Position numbers and translations under genes: made by a program. From Frateuria_A sp035943815 (lineage in GTDB: Bacteria > Pseudomonadota > Gammaproteobacteria > Xanthomonadales > Rhodanobacteraceae), in NCBI RefSeq assembly GCF_035943815.1, contig NZ_DASZBU010000015.1, positions 62,001 to 126,000 of the forward strand: DNA of 64,000 nucleotides, given 5' to 3'. The notes beneath the pieces are model-generated. The model was not told where the DNA came from. It saw only the letters and a list, made by a program, of their open reading frames with translations, and did not search any database. Positions 53,513 to 62,904 of this stretch are shown piece by piece. How positions within the stretch are numbered: the first letter of the stretch is position 1; each line of letters opens with the position of its first letter.

Positions 53513-54307
53513 CTACACAGCGACGGGCGCCTTGATCGCGGGATGCGGGGCGTAGCCCTCCAGGGCGACGTCCTCGAAGCGGAAGTCCTCCAAGGCCTGC
53601 ACTCGCGGGTTGAGCAGCACGCGCGGCAACGGCCGCGGCTCGCGTGACAGCTGCAGGCGCGCCTGCTCGACATGATTGCTGTACAGGTGCGCGTCGCCCA
53701 GCGTGTGCACGAAGTCGCCCACGCCCAGACCGCACACCTGCGCCACCATGTGGGTGAGCAGCGCGTAGCTTGCAATGTTGAACGGGACACCCAGGAAGAT
53801 GTCGCCCGAGCGCTGGTAGAGCTGGCAGGAGAGCTTGCCCTCGGCGACGTAGAACTGGAACAGCGTGTGGCAGGGCATCAGCGCCATCTTCGGCAAATCG
53901 CCCACGTTCCAGGCGCTGACGATGAGCCGGCGCGAATCGGGATTGCGGCGGATCTCCTCCACCACCCAGCGGATCTGATCGACGGTGCCGCCGTCGGCCG
54001 TCGGCCAGGCGCGCCACTGCTTGCCATAGACCGGCCCCAGCTCACCGCTGGCGTCGGCCCACTCGTCCCAGATGCTGACGCCGTGTTCCTTGAGGTAGGC
54101 GACGTTGGTGTCGCCGCGCAGGAACCAGATCAGCTCGTGTACCACCGACTTCCAGTGCACCTTCTTGGTGGTGACCAGCGGAAAACCCTGGCCGAGGTCG
54201 AAGCGCATCTGCCAACCGAACACGCTCCTGGTGCCGGTGCCGGTGCGATCGGTCTTTTCCGTGCCGTGGTGGAGCACGTGGTCGAGCAGGTCGAGGTAGG
54301 CGCGCAT
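53513..54307 (-). CDS. thyA: Thymidylate synthase
   Basis: The 264-residue protein has catalytic Cys in ALMPCHTLFQFYV, RRLIVSAWNV and the QRSGDIFLGVPFNIASYALL block. It makes dTMP from dUMP with methylene-tetrahydrofolate. Full length, with lgt on the same strand 1.2 kb upstream. Confidence 0.97.
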   Translation of the reverse strand: MRAYLDLLDHVLHHGTEKTDRTGTGTRSVFGWQMRFDLGQGFPLVTTKKVHWKSVVHELIWFLRGDTNVAYLKEHGVSIWDEWADASGELGPVYGKQWRAWPTADGGTVDQIRWVVEEIRRNPDSRRLIVSAWNVGDLPKMALMPCHTLFQFYVAEGKLSCQLYQRSGDIFLGVPFNIASYALLTHMVAQVCGLGVGDFVHTLGDAHLYSNHVEQARLQLSREPRPLPRVLLNPRVQALEDFRFEDVALEGYAPHPAIKAPVAV

Positions 54308-54478
54308 GGAGTGGATTCTAGCGGGAGGGGCGGCGCTTGCCCCAACCGGCCCCCTGGAACTCCCTCAAGCGGGGAAATCGGGCCGGGGCGCTGCCTTGAC
54401 GCCCAATGACATCCGTCACTCGCCCGGGCTCCGGCGCGGGCCTAGACTCCAAAGCCCATCTCGCAGCGGACGGCGCAC

Positions 54479-55486
54479 ATGACCCAGTGGTATTTCAGCT
54501 ACGGCAACAACGAACGCATCGGCCCACTGGACGACGAGGCCGCACGCGCCCAGGCGCGCAGCCGCCCGGACGGCTACTGCTGGAAGGAAGGTTTCGGCGA
54601 ATGGCGGCCGATCCACAGCGTGTTCCTGGCCTCCGCCGCCGTGGCCGTGGCGCCTCCGCCCGCACCGGCCGGGCGCTATGGGGCGTCGGACGAAATCGAC
54701 TACCGCATCGTCGGCAACGACATGCAATTCGTCGAAGTCGAGCTGGACCCGGGCGAGAGCGCCATCGCCGAGGCGGGCGCCCTGATGTACAAGGAAGCGG
54801 CCGTGCAGATGGACACCGTCTTCGGCGACGGCTCGACCGCCGTGCAAGGCGGGGGCTTCATGGACAAGCTGATTTCCGCCGGCAAGCGCGTGGTCACGGG
54901 CGAGACCCTGTTCACCACCGTGTTCACGCACACCGGCAGCGGCAAGGCCAAGGTCGCCTTCGCCGCCCCCTATCCCGGGACGGTGATGGCGATGAAGCTC
55001 TCCGAGCACGGCGGGCGGCTGATCTGCCAGAAGGACTCCTTCCTGGCCGGCGCGCGCGGCGTGTCGCTGGGCATCTTCTTCCAGCGCAAGATCCTCACCG
55101 GGCTGTTCGGCGGCGAGGGCTTCATCATGCAAAAGCTCGAGGGCGACGGCTGGGTGTTCGTGCACGCCGGCGGCACCGTGGTCGAGCGCGAACTCAAGCC
55201 CGGCGAGCGGCTGGACGTGGATACCGGCTGCGTGGTGGCCTTCCATGACACGGTCAGCATGGATGTGCGGCCCGTCGGCGGTATCAAGAGCATGCTGTTC
55301 GGCGGCGAAGGCGTGTTCCTGGCCACGCTGACCGGCCCGGGCAAAGTCTGGCTGCAATCGCTGCCTTTCTCGCGCATGGCCGGTCGCATGCTGGCGGCCG
55401 CGCCGCAGGGCGGCGGGCAACGCCGGGGCGAAGGCTCGATCCTCGGCGGCCTGGGCGACTTGATCGGCGGTGACCGTAACTTCTAG
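54479..55486 (+). CDS. GYF_2 plus TIGR00266/AIM24 protein
   Basis: The 335-residue protein has an N-terminal GYF_2 domain (WYFSYGNNERIGPLDDEAAR, residues 4-50) and a TIGR00266 (AIM24-type beta) domain (about 72-300) with Gly-rich turns such as GGIKSMLFGGEGVFLATLTG. The C-terminal 35 residues are Gly/Arg-rich. The GYF_2 part may bind proline-rich partners. Function unknown. It sits between thyA and lgt on the opposite strand. Confidence 0.85.
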   Translation: MTQWYFSYGNNERIGPLDDEAARAQARSRPDGYCWKEGFGEWRPIHSVFLASAAVAVAPPPAPAGRYGASDEIDYRIVGNDMQFVEVELDPGESAIAEAGALMYKEAAVQMDTVFGDGSTAVQGGGFMDKLISAGKRVVTGETLFTTVFTHTGSGKAKVAFAAPYPGTVMAMKLSEHGGRLICQKDSFLAGARGVSLGIFFQRKILTGLFGGEGFIMQKLEGDGWVFVHAGGTVVERELKPGERLDVDTGCVVAFHDTVSMDVRPVGGIKSMLFGGEGVFLATLTGPGKVWLQSLPFSRMAGRMLAAAPQGGGQRRGEGSILGGLGDLIGGDRNF

Positions 55487-55532
55487 CCGTGCGCGAATCG
55501 GCAGGGCGCGGCCAAAGCCCGCCCTGCCCGGC

Positions 55533-56411
55533 TCAACGTGCCGCCAGCGCCAGCGTCGGCGCCCGGCGCGAGAGCGCCACCAGCACCAGCCCGACCACGA
55601 TCAGAGGCAGCGACTGCACCTGTCCCATGGTCAGCCAGCCCCAGGCCAGGTAGCCGAGCTGGGGATCGGGCACGCGCACGAATTCGACGGCAAAACGGAA
55701 GCAGCCGTAGAGCAGCGCGAACAGGCCCGAAACCAGGTAGCGCGGCCGGGGCTTCATCGATACCAGCCATAGCACCGCGAACATCACTGCTCCCTCCAGC
55801 GCCATCTCGTAGAGTTCCGAAGGGTGCCGCGGCAAGCCACCGAAGCGCGCCAGCTGCTGCGCGAGCGCCGGCTGGCCGGCCGCCAGCTGGACGTCCTCGG
55901 CGTGCGCGTTGGGAAAGATCATCGCCCAGGGCACGCTGCCGGGCTTGCCCCACAGCTCGCCATTGATGAAGTTGCCCAAGCGGCCGAGGCCAAGCCCCAG
56001 CGGAACCAGGGGCGCGACGAAGTCCATGGTGTCGAAGAAATGCAGCCGATGGCGCCGCGACCACCACCAAGCGGCCGCGAGCACGCCCAGCAGCCCGCCG
56101 TGGAAGCTCATGCCGCCGTCCCACACCTTGAACAGCGCCAGCGGGTCGGTCCAGATCCAATGCGGGCCGCCGACGTAGTAGAACAGCATGTACCACACGC
56201 GTCCGCCCACGATGATGCCCAGCATGGCGTAGAAGGCCAGGTCGCTCAGCGCATCGCGGCTGACCGGCAGGCGCCCCTGGCGCCGGCGCCGCTCGCCCAG
56301 CAGGCCCGCGCCAAGGAAGCCCAGCAGGTACATCAGCCCGTACCAGTGCACCTGCACGGGCCCGATGTGGAAGGCGACCGGATCGAAGTGGACGGTGAAG
56401 GGCTCTGTCAT
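55533..56411 (-). CDS. lgt: Prolipoprotein diacylglyceryl transferase
   Basis: The 292-residue protein has seven membrane segments and the Lgt signature GRLGNFINGELWG with essential Arg, plus the HGGLLG motif. It transfers diacylglyceryl to the lipobox cysteine, needed for several lipoproteins predicted here (M48 protease, autotransporter, LemA). ATG 56411 is the family start. Confidence 0.96.
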   Translation of the reverse strand: MTEPFTVHFDPVAFHIGPVQVHWYGLMYLLGFLGAGLLGERRRRQGRLPVSRDALSDLAFYAMLGIIVGGRVWYMLFYYVGGPHWIWTDPLALFKVWDGGMSFHGGLLGVLAAAWWWSRRHRLHFFDTMDFVAPLVPLGLGLGRLGNFINGELWGKPGSVPWAMIFPNAHAEDVQLAAGQPALAQQLARFGGLPRHPSELYEMALEGAVMFAVLWLVSMKPRPRYLVSGLFALLYGCFRFAVEFVRVPDPQLGYLAWGWLTMGQVQSLPLIVVGLVLVALSRRAPTLALAAR

Positions 56412-56596
56412 GGCTGGGCGCGGCCGGGCAAAGTCCCAAGTGTAGCCGGGCCGGTCCGTGCAGCGCAGGCCCTTTCGGCGCACGACCGGCCCTCACTAGA
56501 ATCGTCGGCATCGGGGCCGCATGGGGGTGCGCCCCCGGCCGGACGTCGTACTCCCGGCGTCCGCGCCTGCCACCAGGAGCCCAGGGGGATGGGACG

Positions 56597-58537
56597 ATGA
56601 ATCGATTCAGGACCGTGCTTTGCGCGGCCATGCTTTTGGCACCGGCGATCGCCGCGGCCGCCGACCTGCTGCCGGTGGAGGATTTCGCACGCCACCCGCA
56701 ACTGTCGATGCCCCGGCTCTCGCCCGATGGCAAGTACCTGGCGGTGCGTTGGGACGAGGGCAGCCAGCACGCCCTGGTGGTCTACCGCGTGGAGGACATG
56801 TCCAAGCCTGCGAGCATGCTGCGCATGCCCAAGTACGAACTGCCGCTGGACATCAATTGGGTCGGTCCGACGCGGCTGGTCGTGGCCAAAGGAAAGGAGT
56901 TCGGCTCGATCGACCGGCCGGCCTACACCGGCGAAATCCTCGCCAGCGATATCGACGGCAAGAACCAGGATTACCTGTACGGCTACGATTCCATGTACGG
57001 CAAGCGCGCCCAGACCCGCGGCCGCGACCGGGGATGGGGTTTTGTCGACGGGCTGCCGGACCGGGCCAACGGCCATTTCTACATGGCTGTCACCAGTTGG
57101 TCCTCCGAGAGCAGCAGCTCCCTTTATGACGTCGATGCCAGCGCCAATACGCGCCACCTGGTGGCCGACATCGGGGTCGGCAACATGAGCTTCCTGGTCG
57201 GTGACGACGGACGGCCTCGCTACGCCTACGGCCGCAACGAGAACTTCGATTACGTGGTCTACCACCGGGAGAACGACCATTGGCAGCAACTGCCGGCCGG
57301 GCAGGTCGGCAGCTTCGCGCCCGTCGAGGTCGCCCCGGACCAGCAGCACATCTACGCCCTGTACGACCGCGGCGGCGGACCGGCCTCGCTGGTGCTGCAG
57401 GACGAATCCGGCGCCAACCGCAAGGTGCTTGCCGCCGCCGGCTTCGGCAGCGTCGGCACGATCGAGTGGACGCCGCTGCCGCGCCAGCCCTTTGCCGCCG
57501 TTTCCGAAACCGGGATGCCGCAGGCGAGCTACATCGACCCGAACCTGCCTGCGGCCAAGCTGCATCGCGCGCTCAGCCTGAAGTTCCCCGGCCAGTACGT
57601 GCACTTCATCAACTACAGCGAGGACGGCGGGCAACTGCTGTTCAGCGTGAAGAGCGACCGCAACCCGGGCACCTACCTGCTGATCGACACACACACCTAC
57701 AAGGTGCGCAAGCTGTTCGACGCGGCACCCTGGATCGACCCGGCAAAGATGGCCGAGCGCCGCCCCATGCATTTCAAGGCCAGCGACGGCACCGAGCTGG
57801 AGGCCATCCTGACCTTGCCGCCCGGCCGCAGCGAAACCGGCCTGCCGATGGTGTTGCTGCCGCACGGTGGGCCCATCGGCATCAGCGATGAATGGTCGTA
57901 CGACGACGACGCCCAGTTCCTCGCCAACCGTGGCTACCTGGTGTTGCAGGTCAACTACCGCGGCTCGGGCGGCCGCGGCGAAGACTTCCAGGAAGCGGGA
58001 TATCTCAAGTGGGGCACGCGCATCCAGCAGGACCTGATCGACGGAGTCCACTGGGCCGTGGGGCAGCACTATGCCGATCCGGCACGGATCTGCGTTTACG
58101 GCGGCAGCTTCGGCGGCTATTCGGCGATGATGACGGCGATCCGCGCGCCGGGCCTGTTCAAGTGCGCGGTCGGCTACGCCGGCGTCTACGACCTCAAGAT
58201 GATGTACGCCAAGGGCGACGTACGCGAAAGCAAGACCGGCCGCAGCTATCTGACGATGGTCATCGGCAAGGACGACGCCGACCTGGACGCGAACTCGCCC
58301 GACAAGCTCGCCTACAAGATCGACGTGCCGGTGCTGCTGATTCACGGCGAGGACGATCAACGCGCGCCCTTTGCGCAGGCCAAGGCCATGCGCGCCGCGC
58401 TCGACGCCGCACACAAACCTTACGAGTGGATGAGCAAGCCGGGCGAAGGTCACGGCTTCTACGACGAGAAGAACCGCGTGGATTTCTACGATACGCTGCA
58501 GGCGTTCCTGGAGAAGCACATCGGCAAGGGCGCCTGA
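56597..58537 (+). CDS. Exported S9-family peptidase
   Basis: The 646-residue protein has a signal peptide (cleavage near AAA-ADL), a beta-propeller-like N-terminal part (about 30-380) and a prolyl-oligopeptidase catalytic domain with Ser in GGSFGGYSAMM, Asp in HGEDDQRAPF and His in GEGHGFYDEK. It is probably a periplasmic dipeptidyl- or acylaminoacyl-type peptidase. Monocistronic with a terminator. Confidence 0.92.
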   Translation: MNRFRTVLCAAMLLAPAIAAAADLLPVEDFARHPQLSMPRLSPDGKYLAVRWDEGSQHALVVYRVEDMSKPASMLRMPKYELPLDINWVGPTRLVVAKGKEFGSIDRPAYTGEILASDIDGKNQDYLYGYDSMYGKRAQTRGRDRGWGFVDGLPDRANGHFYMAVTSWSSESSSSLYDVDASANTRHLVADIGVGNMSFLVGDDGRPRYAYGRNENFDYVVYHRENDHWQQLPAGQVGSFAPVEVAPDQQHIYALYDRGGGPASLVLQDESGANRKVLAAAGFGSVGTIEWTPLPRQPFAAVSETGMPQASYIDPNLPAAKLHRALSLKFPGQYVHFINYSEDGGQLLFSVKSDRNPGTYLLIDTHTYKVRKLFDAAPWIDPAKMAERRPMHFKASDGTELEAILTLPPGRSETGLPMVLLPHGGPIGISDEWSYDDDAQFLANRGYLVLQVNYRGSGGRGEDFQEAGYLKWGTRIQQDLIDGVHWAVGQHYADPARICVYGGSFGGYSAMMTAIRAPGLFKCAVGYAGVYDLKMMYAKGDVRESKTGRSYLTMVIGKDDADLDANSPDKLAYKIDVPVLLIHGEDDQRAPFAQAKAMRAALDAAHKPYEWMSKPGEGHGFYDEKNRVDFYDTLQAFLEKHIGKGA

Positions 58538-58560
58538 TACCGACATCGCTCAAGCCAGAC

Positions 58561-58588
58561 AAGGCCGCCGCAGGGCGGCCTTTTTTTT
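58561..58588 (+). terminator. Rho-independent terminator
   Basis: AAGGCCGCC-GCAG-GGCGGCC followed by eight T. Confidence 0.93.
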
Positions 58589-59091
58589 CAGAGCAGTACG
58601 GGGCGATCCGGAAGCTCGTCCGGGTTGGGGCGGTCGTCCGCGGGGAAATGCTCGCGCAGTAATGCATGCACGGCCTCGATACCCGCCAGGCTGCCTTCGC
58701 GCCACTGTGCCCGTGCGAAGGCGTCGCGCATGCGCAGGCAGATCGCATCCCACTGCGGCTGCGCGACGCGGTGGGCGATACCGCGATCGGCGACGATCTC
58801 GATCCGCTGCTCCGAAAGCAGCAGGTAGATCAGCACACCAGTGTTCTCCTCGGTATCCCAGACGCGCAACTGGGCGAACACCGCCTGCGCACGCAGCCGC
58901 GCGTCCAGGCCGGCCAGCACCGCGCGCAATGGCAAGCGCGACTCGAGCGCGAAGCGGATCTCGCCCAGATGGCTGCGCTCACCCGCGCTTACGGCATCGG
59001 CCAGCTCATCCAGCAATGCCGACGGGAAGCGCTGGCGCAACCGGAACCAGCCGCCGAACAGGTTTGCGAGCACTCGCTGCAGGCGTGTCAT
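58588..59091 (-). CDS. TPM-domain protein 2
   Basis: ATG 59091 overlaps the stop of the previous TPM gene by one base (TGATG). The 167-residue protein has a TPM-like domain (GEIRFALESRLPLRAVLAGLDA and IAHRVAQPQWDAIC) but no signal peptide or membrane tail. It probably works with the adjacent TPM protein and LemA at the envelope. The frame upstream of 59091 is a shadow. Confidence 0.85.
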   Translation of the reverse strand: MTRLQRVLANLFGGWFRLRQRFPSALLDELADAVSAGERSHLGEIRFALESRLPLRAVLAGLDARLRAQAVFAQLRVWDTEENTGVLIYLLLSEQRIEIVADRGIAHRVAQPQWDAICLRMRDAFARAQWREGSLAGIEAVHALLREHFPADDRPNPDELPDRPVLL

Positions 59092-59978
59092 CACCAACTC
59101 CCCGAGGAACCGCCTCCGCCGAAGCTTCCGCCGCCGCCGCTGAAGCCACCGCCCCCGCCGCCGCCGAAACCACCTCCCCCGAAGCCGCCCCCGCCGAAAC
59201 CACCCCAGCCGCCCCAGCCGCCGCCGCCGATCGATCGGCCCCCGCCACCGGGCAGCAGCATCAGCACGCCGCCGATCACCGCGCCCAGCATGGCCGCGCC
59301 CAGGCTGGCGGCGAGCAGCCACAGTACGAACCCGGTGATGCCCGCACCCAGTGGCGTGCGCACGAACAGATGGGCGCGGCCGAACAGGTTGCGCAGGAAA
59401 AATGCGATCAAGACGCCGATGAACAGCGCGTGCTGCAGCCCCAGTCCGCGATGGTCGGTGGGCGCTCCTTGCACCGGCGGCGGCAGCGGTTCGCCATCGA
59501 TCAGCTGGGTCAGCGCGCCCACCGCATCGCGGATGCCGCCGTAGTAGTCGTTCACGCGGAACTTCGGCGCGATGTACTCGCGGATGATGCGTGCGGTGGC
59601 CGCGTCCGGTATCGCGCCCTCCAGCCCGTAGCCGACCTCGATGCGCACGCGCCGGTCGTTCTTGGCGACCAGCAGCAGCACGCCATCATCGGTGCCCTTG
59701 CGCCCGACCTTGTTCTGCTCGGCGACGGCGAGCGAATAGCTTTCGATGTCCTGCTCGCCCGTGCTGCCGATCATCAGTACGACCAGCTGGGCGCCCTTGC
59801 GCTTCTCCAGGGCGACCAGCTGCGCATCGAGCTGATCGACCTGCTGCGCGTCGAGCGTGCCGGTCAGGTCGGTGACGTGGCGACTGAGCGTGGGCACTTC
59901 CGCCGCACGCAGGCGGGGCGCCACGACGAGCAGCAGGGCGAGCAGCAGCCACGCCAGCCGCGGCAGGCGAGCAGCCAT
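59091..59978 (-). CDS. TPM-domain membrane protein 1 (YgcG-like)
   Basis: The 295-residue protein has a signal peptide (RLRAAE), a TPM domain (about 30-165, DDGVLLLVAKNDRRVRIEVGYG), two membrane helices (about 182-255) and a Gly/Ser-rich tail ending GSSGSW. This layout is that of the YgcG family, typically paired with LemA. TPM domains bind phosphatase-like metal sites; the role in envelope stress is uncertain. Confidence 0.9.
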   Translation of the reverse strand: MAARLPRLAWLLLALLLVVAPRLRAAEVPTLSRHVTDLTGTLDAQQVDQLDAQLVALEKRKGAQLVVLMIGSTGEQDIESYSLAVAEQNKVGRKGTDDGVLLLVAKNDRRVRIEVGYGLEGAIPDAATARIIREYIAPKFRVNDYYGGIRDAVGALTQLIDGEPLPPPVQGAPTDHRGLGLQHALFIGVLIAFFLRNLFGRAHLFVRTPLGAGITGFVLWLLAASLGAAMLGAVIGGVLMLLPGGGGRSIGGGGWGGWGGFGGGGFGGGGFGGGGGGGFSGGGGSFGGGGSSGSW

Positions 59979-59979
59979 C

Positions 59980-60594
59980 TCAGTGCGTCGAGGCGGCGTG
60001 CGCGGGGCTGCCGAAGTCCACCGTCGGCGCGGTGGAGATGGCCTTCTCGTTCTCCACGCCGAAATTCGGCTTCACCTGGTAACCGAACATCTTCGCGGTC
60101 AGGTTGTTGGGGAAGGTGCGGATCATTGCGTTGTACTGCTGCACCGCCTGCACGTAGCGGTTGCGCGCCACGGTGATGCGGTTCTCGGTGCCTTCCAGCT
60201 GCGCCTGCAGGTTCTGGAACAGTCCGTCGGCCTTGAGGTTGGGGTAGTTCTCGCTGACCACCATCAGGCGCGACAGCGCGCTGGAGAGCTCGCCCTGCGC
60301 CTGCTGGAATTGCTTGAGCTTGGCCGCGTCGTTGATCATGTCCGGCGTCACCTGCACGCTGCCGACACGGGCGCGGGCGTTGGTGACCTCGGTAAGCACG
60401 CGTTCTTCGTGTTGCGCGTAGCCCTTGACCGTATTGACCAGGTTGGGTACCAGGTCGGCGCGGCGCTGGTACTGGTTGAGCACCTCCGACCAGGAGGCTT
60501 TCACCGCCTCGTCCTGGCGCTGGATGGCGTTGTAGCCGCAGCCGCTGAGGAACACGGCAAGCAGCGACAGCGCGAATACGCGAAGGGTCTTCAT
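59980..60594 (-). CDS. lemA: LemA family lipoprotein
   Basis: ATG 60594 starts a lipobox (FLSGC) and 204 residues of LemA-type helical bundle (YNAIQRQDEAVKASWSEVLN, RRADLVPNLVNTVKGYA, NRYVQAVQQYNAMIRTFPNN). It is the first gene of the lemA-TPM-TPM operon; spacing to the next gene is one base. Envelope-associated; precise role unknown. Confidence 0.93.
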   Translation of the reverse strand: MKTLRVFALSLLAVFLSGCGYNAIQRQDEAVKASWSEVLNQYQRRADLVPNLVNTVKGYAQHEERVLTEVTNARARVGSVQVTPDMINDAAKLKQFQQAQGELSSALSRLMVVSENYPNLKADGLFQNLQAQLEGTENRITVARNRYVQAVQQYNAMIRTFPNNLTAKMFGYQVKPNFGVENEKAISTAPTVDFGSPAHAASTH

Positions 60595-60668
60595 GACGGC
60601 GCTCCGATCTGTGAGAAGGCCAGCGTAGGGGCAGGCTCCGGCCAGCGTCAACGGCGCGGACGCATGGT

Positions 60669-61073
60669 TCAACCCCGCAACAGGACCGCCAGCCGCGGCC
60701 CCACGATCAACGCCCAGCTCAGCCCCATGAGTACCAGCAGCACGAACACCGCGGCCGAGCCCATGTCCTTGGCGCGCCCGGCCAACTCATGGAACTCCGG
60801 GCTGACCTTGTCGACCACGGCCTCGATCGCCGAGTTCAGCAACTCCACCGAGAGCACCAGGAACATCGGCAGCACCAGCGCCAGTTTCTCCATCGCCCCG
60901 TGGCCGAGGTACAGGCCCAGCGGAAAGACCACGACGGCCAGGCATACCTCGAAGCGGAACGAGGCTTCATGGCGCCAGCCGGCGCGCAACCCCTTCATCG
61001 ACCAGCGCAACGCGTTCCACAGTTGCCGCGGCCCGCGGAAACCCTCGGCGGCCACGCGAATCAGGCTCCGCAA
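60669..61073 (-). CDS. dgkA: Diacylglycerol kinase
   Basis: The 134-residue protein has three membrane helices and the DgkA motif VELLNSAIEAVVDKVSPEFHELAGRAKDMGSA (Glu and Asn of the active site). It phosphorylates diacylglycerol using ATP. Its C-terminal end lies 75 bp from the lemA start, on the same strand. Confidence 0.93.
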   Translation of the reverse strand: MRSLIRVAAEGFRGPRQLWNALRWSMKGLRAGWRHEASFRFEVCLAVVVFPLGLYLGHGAMEKLALVLPMFLVLSVELLNSAIEAVVDKVSPEFHELAGRAKDMGSAAVFVLLVLMGLSWALIVGPRLAVLLRG

Positions 61074-61305
61074 TGCCGGACGACGGCCGGAAACGGCGGA
61101 AGCGGATCAGTCGGCATGGTGTCGGTTCTCGTCTTTGCGTCGGCGACAGGCGCGCGATGATGCCACAGCAACGCCGGCGCACGGCTTGTCGCAGTGCAGC
61201 GTTACCAGTGTGGCGGATGGGTTACCCTCGAATGGTTGTAGCCCGGTTCAGGGTTGCAGAGCAGGCCGCGCAGCGGCAGTCAGTACCCATCCGCTCGGAA
61301 TTCCC

Positions 61306-62862
61306 ATGGCAGTCCAGAATCCTCCCGTGTCCCAGACACGATCCTTCAGCACCGTCTTCCTGATCGAAATGTGGGAGCGCTTCGGCTTCTACGGCATGCA
61401 GGTGCTGATGGTCACCTACATGATGAAGAAGCTCGGTTTCGTCGACACCCACGCCAACCTGGTCTGGGGCGCGGCCGCGGCGCTGATCTATGCCACGCCC
61501 GCCATCGGCGGCTGGGTCGGCGACAAGCTGATCGGCACCCGCCGCACGATGCTCACCGGCGCGGTGGTGCTGATGCTGGGCTACGCGCTGCTGTGGATTC
61601 CATCCAACGACCCCTACCTGACCTACTTCGCGTTGGGCGTGATCATCGTCGGCAACGGTTTCTTCAAGCCCAACGCCGGCAACCTGGTGCGCAAGATCTA
61701 CGAGGGCGACGATACCCGCATCGATAGCGCCTTCACCATCTACTACATGGCAGTTAACGTCGGCTCGATGCTCTCGATGACGGCGACGCCGTGGATCCGG
61801 AACGTTGTCGGCGCCGCCTACGGTGACGCGATGGGCTGGCACACCGCCTTCGGCGCCTGCGCCGTCGGCCTGTTGCTGGGGCTGGGCAACTACCTGCTGA
61901 TGTACCGCACGCTGGCGCACATCGGATCGCCGGCGGACGAGCGTCCGCTCAGCATGTCCCGCGTCGCCGGGGTGGCGGGTGCCGCAGTGGCGCTGGTGTT
62001 TGTCGCCGCCTTCATCCTGCAGAGCCTGCTCGTGGCGAAGATCTGCGTGTACGCCGCCGGCCTGGTGATCCTCGGCATTTTCCTGCACCTGATCCGCAGC
62101 AGCGATCGGACCGAACGCGCCGGCCTGATCGCCGCCCTCGTGCTCACCGTACAGACGATCTTCTTTTTCATCTTCTATGCGCAGATGGCGACCTCGCTGA
62201 ACCTGTTCGCGCAGCACAACGTCAACCTGTCGATGAACGTGTTCGGGCTGCACCTGTTCAACTGGATTCCAGAGCAGTACCAGAACTTGAACGCGATCTG
62301 GATCGTGGTGCTGAGTCCCGTGCTGGTGCTGATCTACAACGGGCTCGGCAAGGTCGGTAAAGACCCCTCCGTCGCTACCAAGTTCGCGCTGGGTTTCGCC
62401 GCGGTGGCCTTGGGCTTTTTCATGTACGGCTTCGGTGCGCTGGGCGCGGTCGGCGGGCAGGTTTCCTCGTGGACGATGATCTGGGGCTACGGGCTGTATT
62501 CGCTGGGCGAGCTGCTGGTCAGCGGCCTGGGGCTGGCGATGATCGCCCGCTACGTACCGGCCCGCATGGGCGGCTTCATGATGGGCGCCTACTACGTTGC
62601 CGTGGGTATCTCGCAATACCTGGGCAGCGTGGTGGCCAACTACGCGCACATCCCCGAAGGCCTCGCCGACCCGGTGCAGTCGTTGGCGATCTACACCAAC
62701 CTTTTCAACAAGCTCGGCTTCGTGGGCCTGGGCTGCACGGCGATCGCCGTGGCGGTGCTGCCGCTGATGAAGAAGCTCTCCAACAGCCACGCCGAGCACG
62801 CCGCCGCGGCCGACCCGCTGCCGCCGGTGCGCAGCGAGGAAGGTTGGGAACTCCCAGGCTGA
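61306..62862 (+). CDS. POT/PTR-family peptide transporter
   Basis: The 518-residue major-facilitator protein has about 14 membrane segments and the family motif ERFGFYG (residues 24-30) for proton coupling, then GGWVGDKLIGTRRT. It imports di- and tripeptides with protons. ATG 61306 is the family start; the frame reaching upstream is antisense to dgkA and lemA. Exported peptidases and proline iminopeptidase in the window could supply or process its substrates. Confidence 0.93.
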   Translation: MAVQNPPVSQTRSFSTVFLIEMWERFGFYGMQVLMVTYMMKKLGFVDTHANLVWGAAAALIYATPAIGGWVGDKLIGTRRTMLTGAVVLMLGYALLWIPSNDPYLTYFALGVIIVGNGFFKPNAGNLVRKIYEGDDTRIDSAFTIYYMAVNVGSMLSMTATPWIRNVVGAAYGDAMGWHTAFGACAVGLLLGLGNYLLMYRTLAHIGSPADERPLSMSRVAGVAGAAVALVFVAAFILQSLLVAKICVYAAGLVILGIFLHLIRSSDRTERAGLIAALVLTVQTIFFFIFYAQMATSLNLFAQHNVNLSMNVFGLHLFNWIPEQYQNLNAIWIVVLSPVLVLIYNGLGKVGKDPSVATKFALGFAAVALGFFMYGFGALGAVGGQVSSWTMIWGYGLYSLGELLVSGLGLAMIARYVPARMGGFMMGAYYVAVGISQYLGSVVANYAHIPEGLADPVQSLAIYTNLFNKLGFVGLGCTAIAVAVLPLMKKLSNSHAEHAAAADPLPPVRSEEGWELPG

Positions 62863-62904
62863 TCCGGCCAGGCGCCGCGCGGATCGCGGCGCCTCCCCAG
62901 CACC

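Noticed and set aside
59857..61305. Long upstream part of the peptide transporter frame
   Set aside because: It lies antisense to lemA and dgkA; family similarity starts at 61306.
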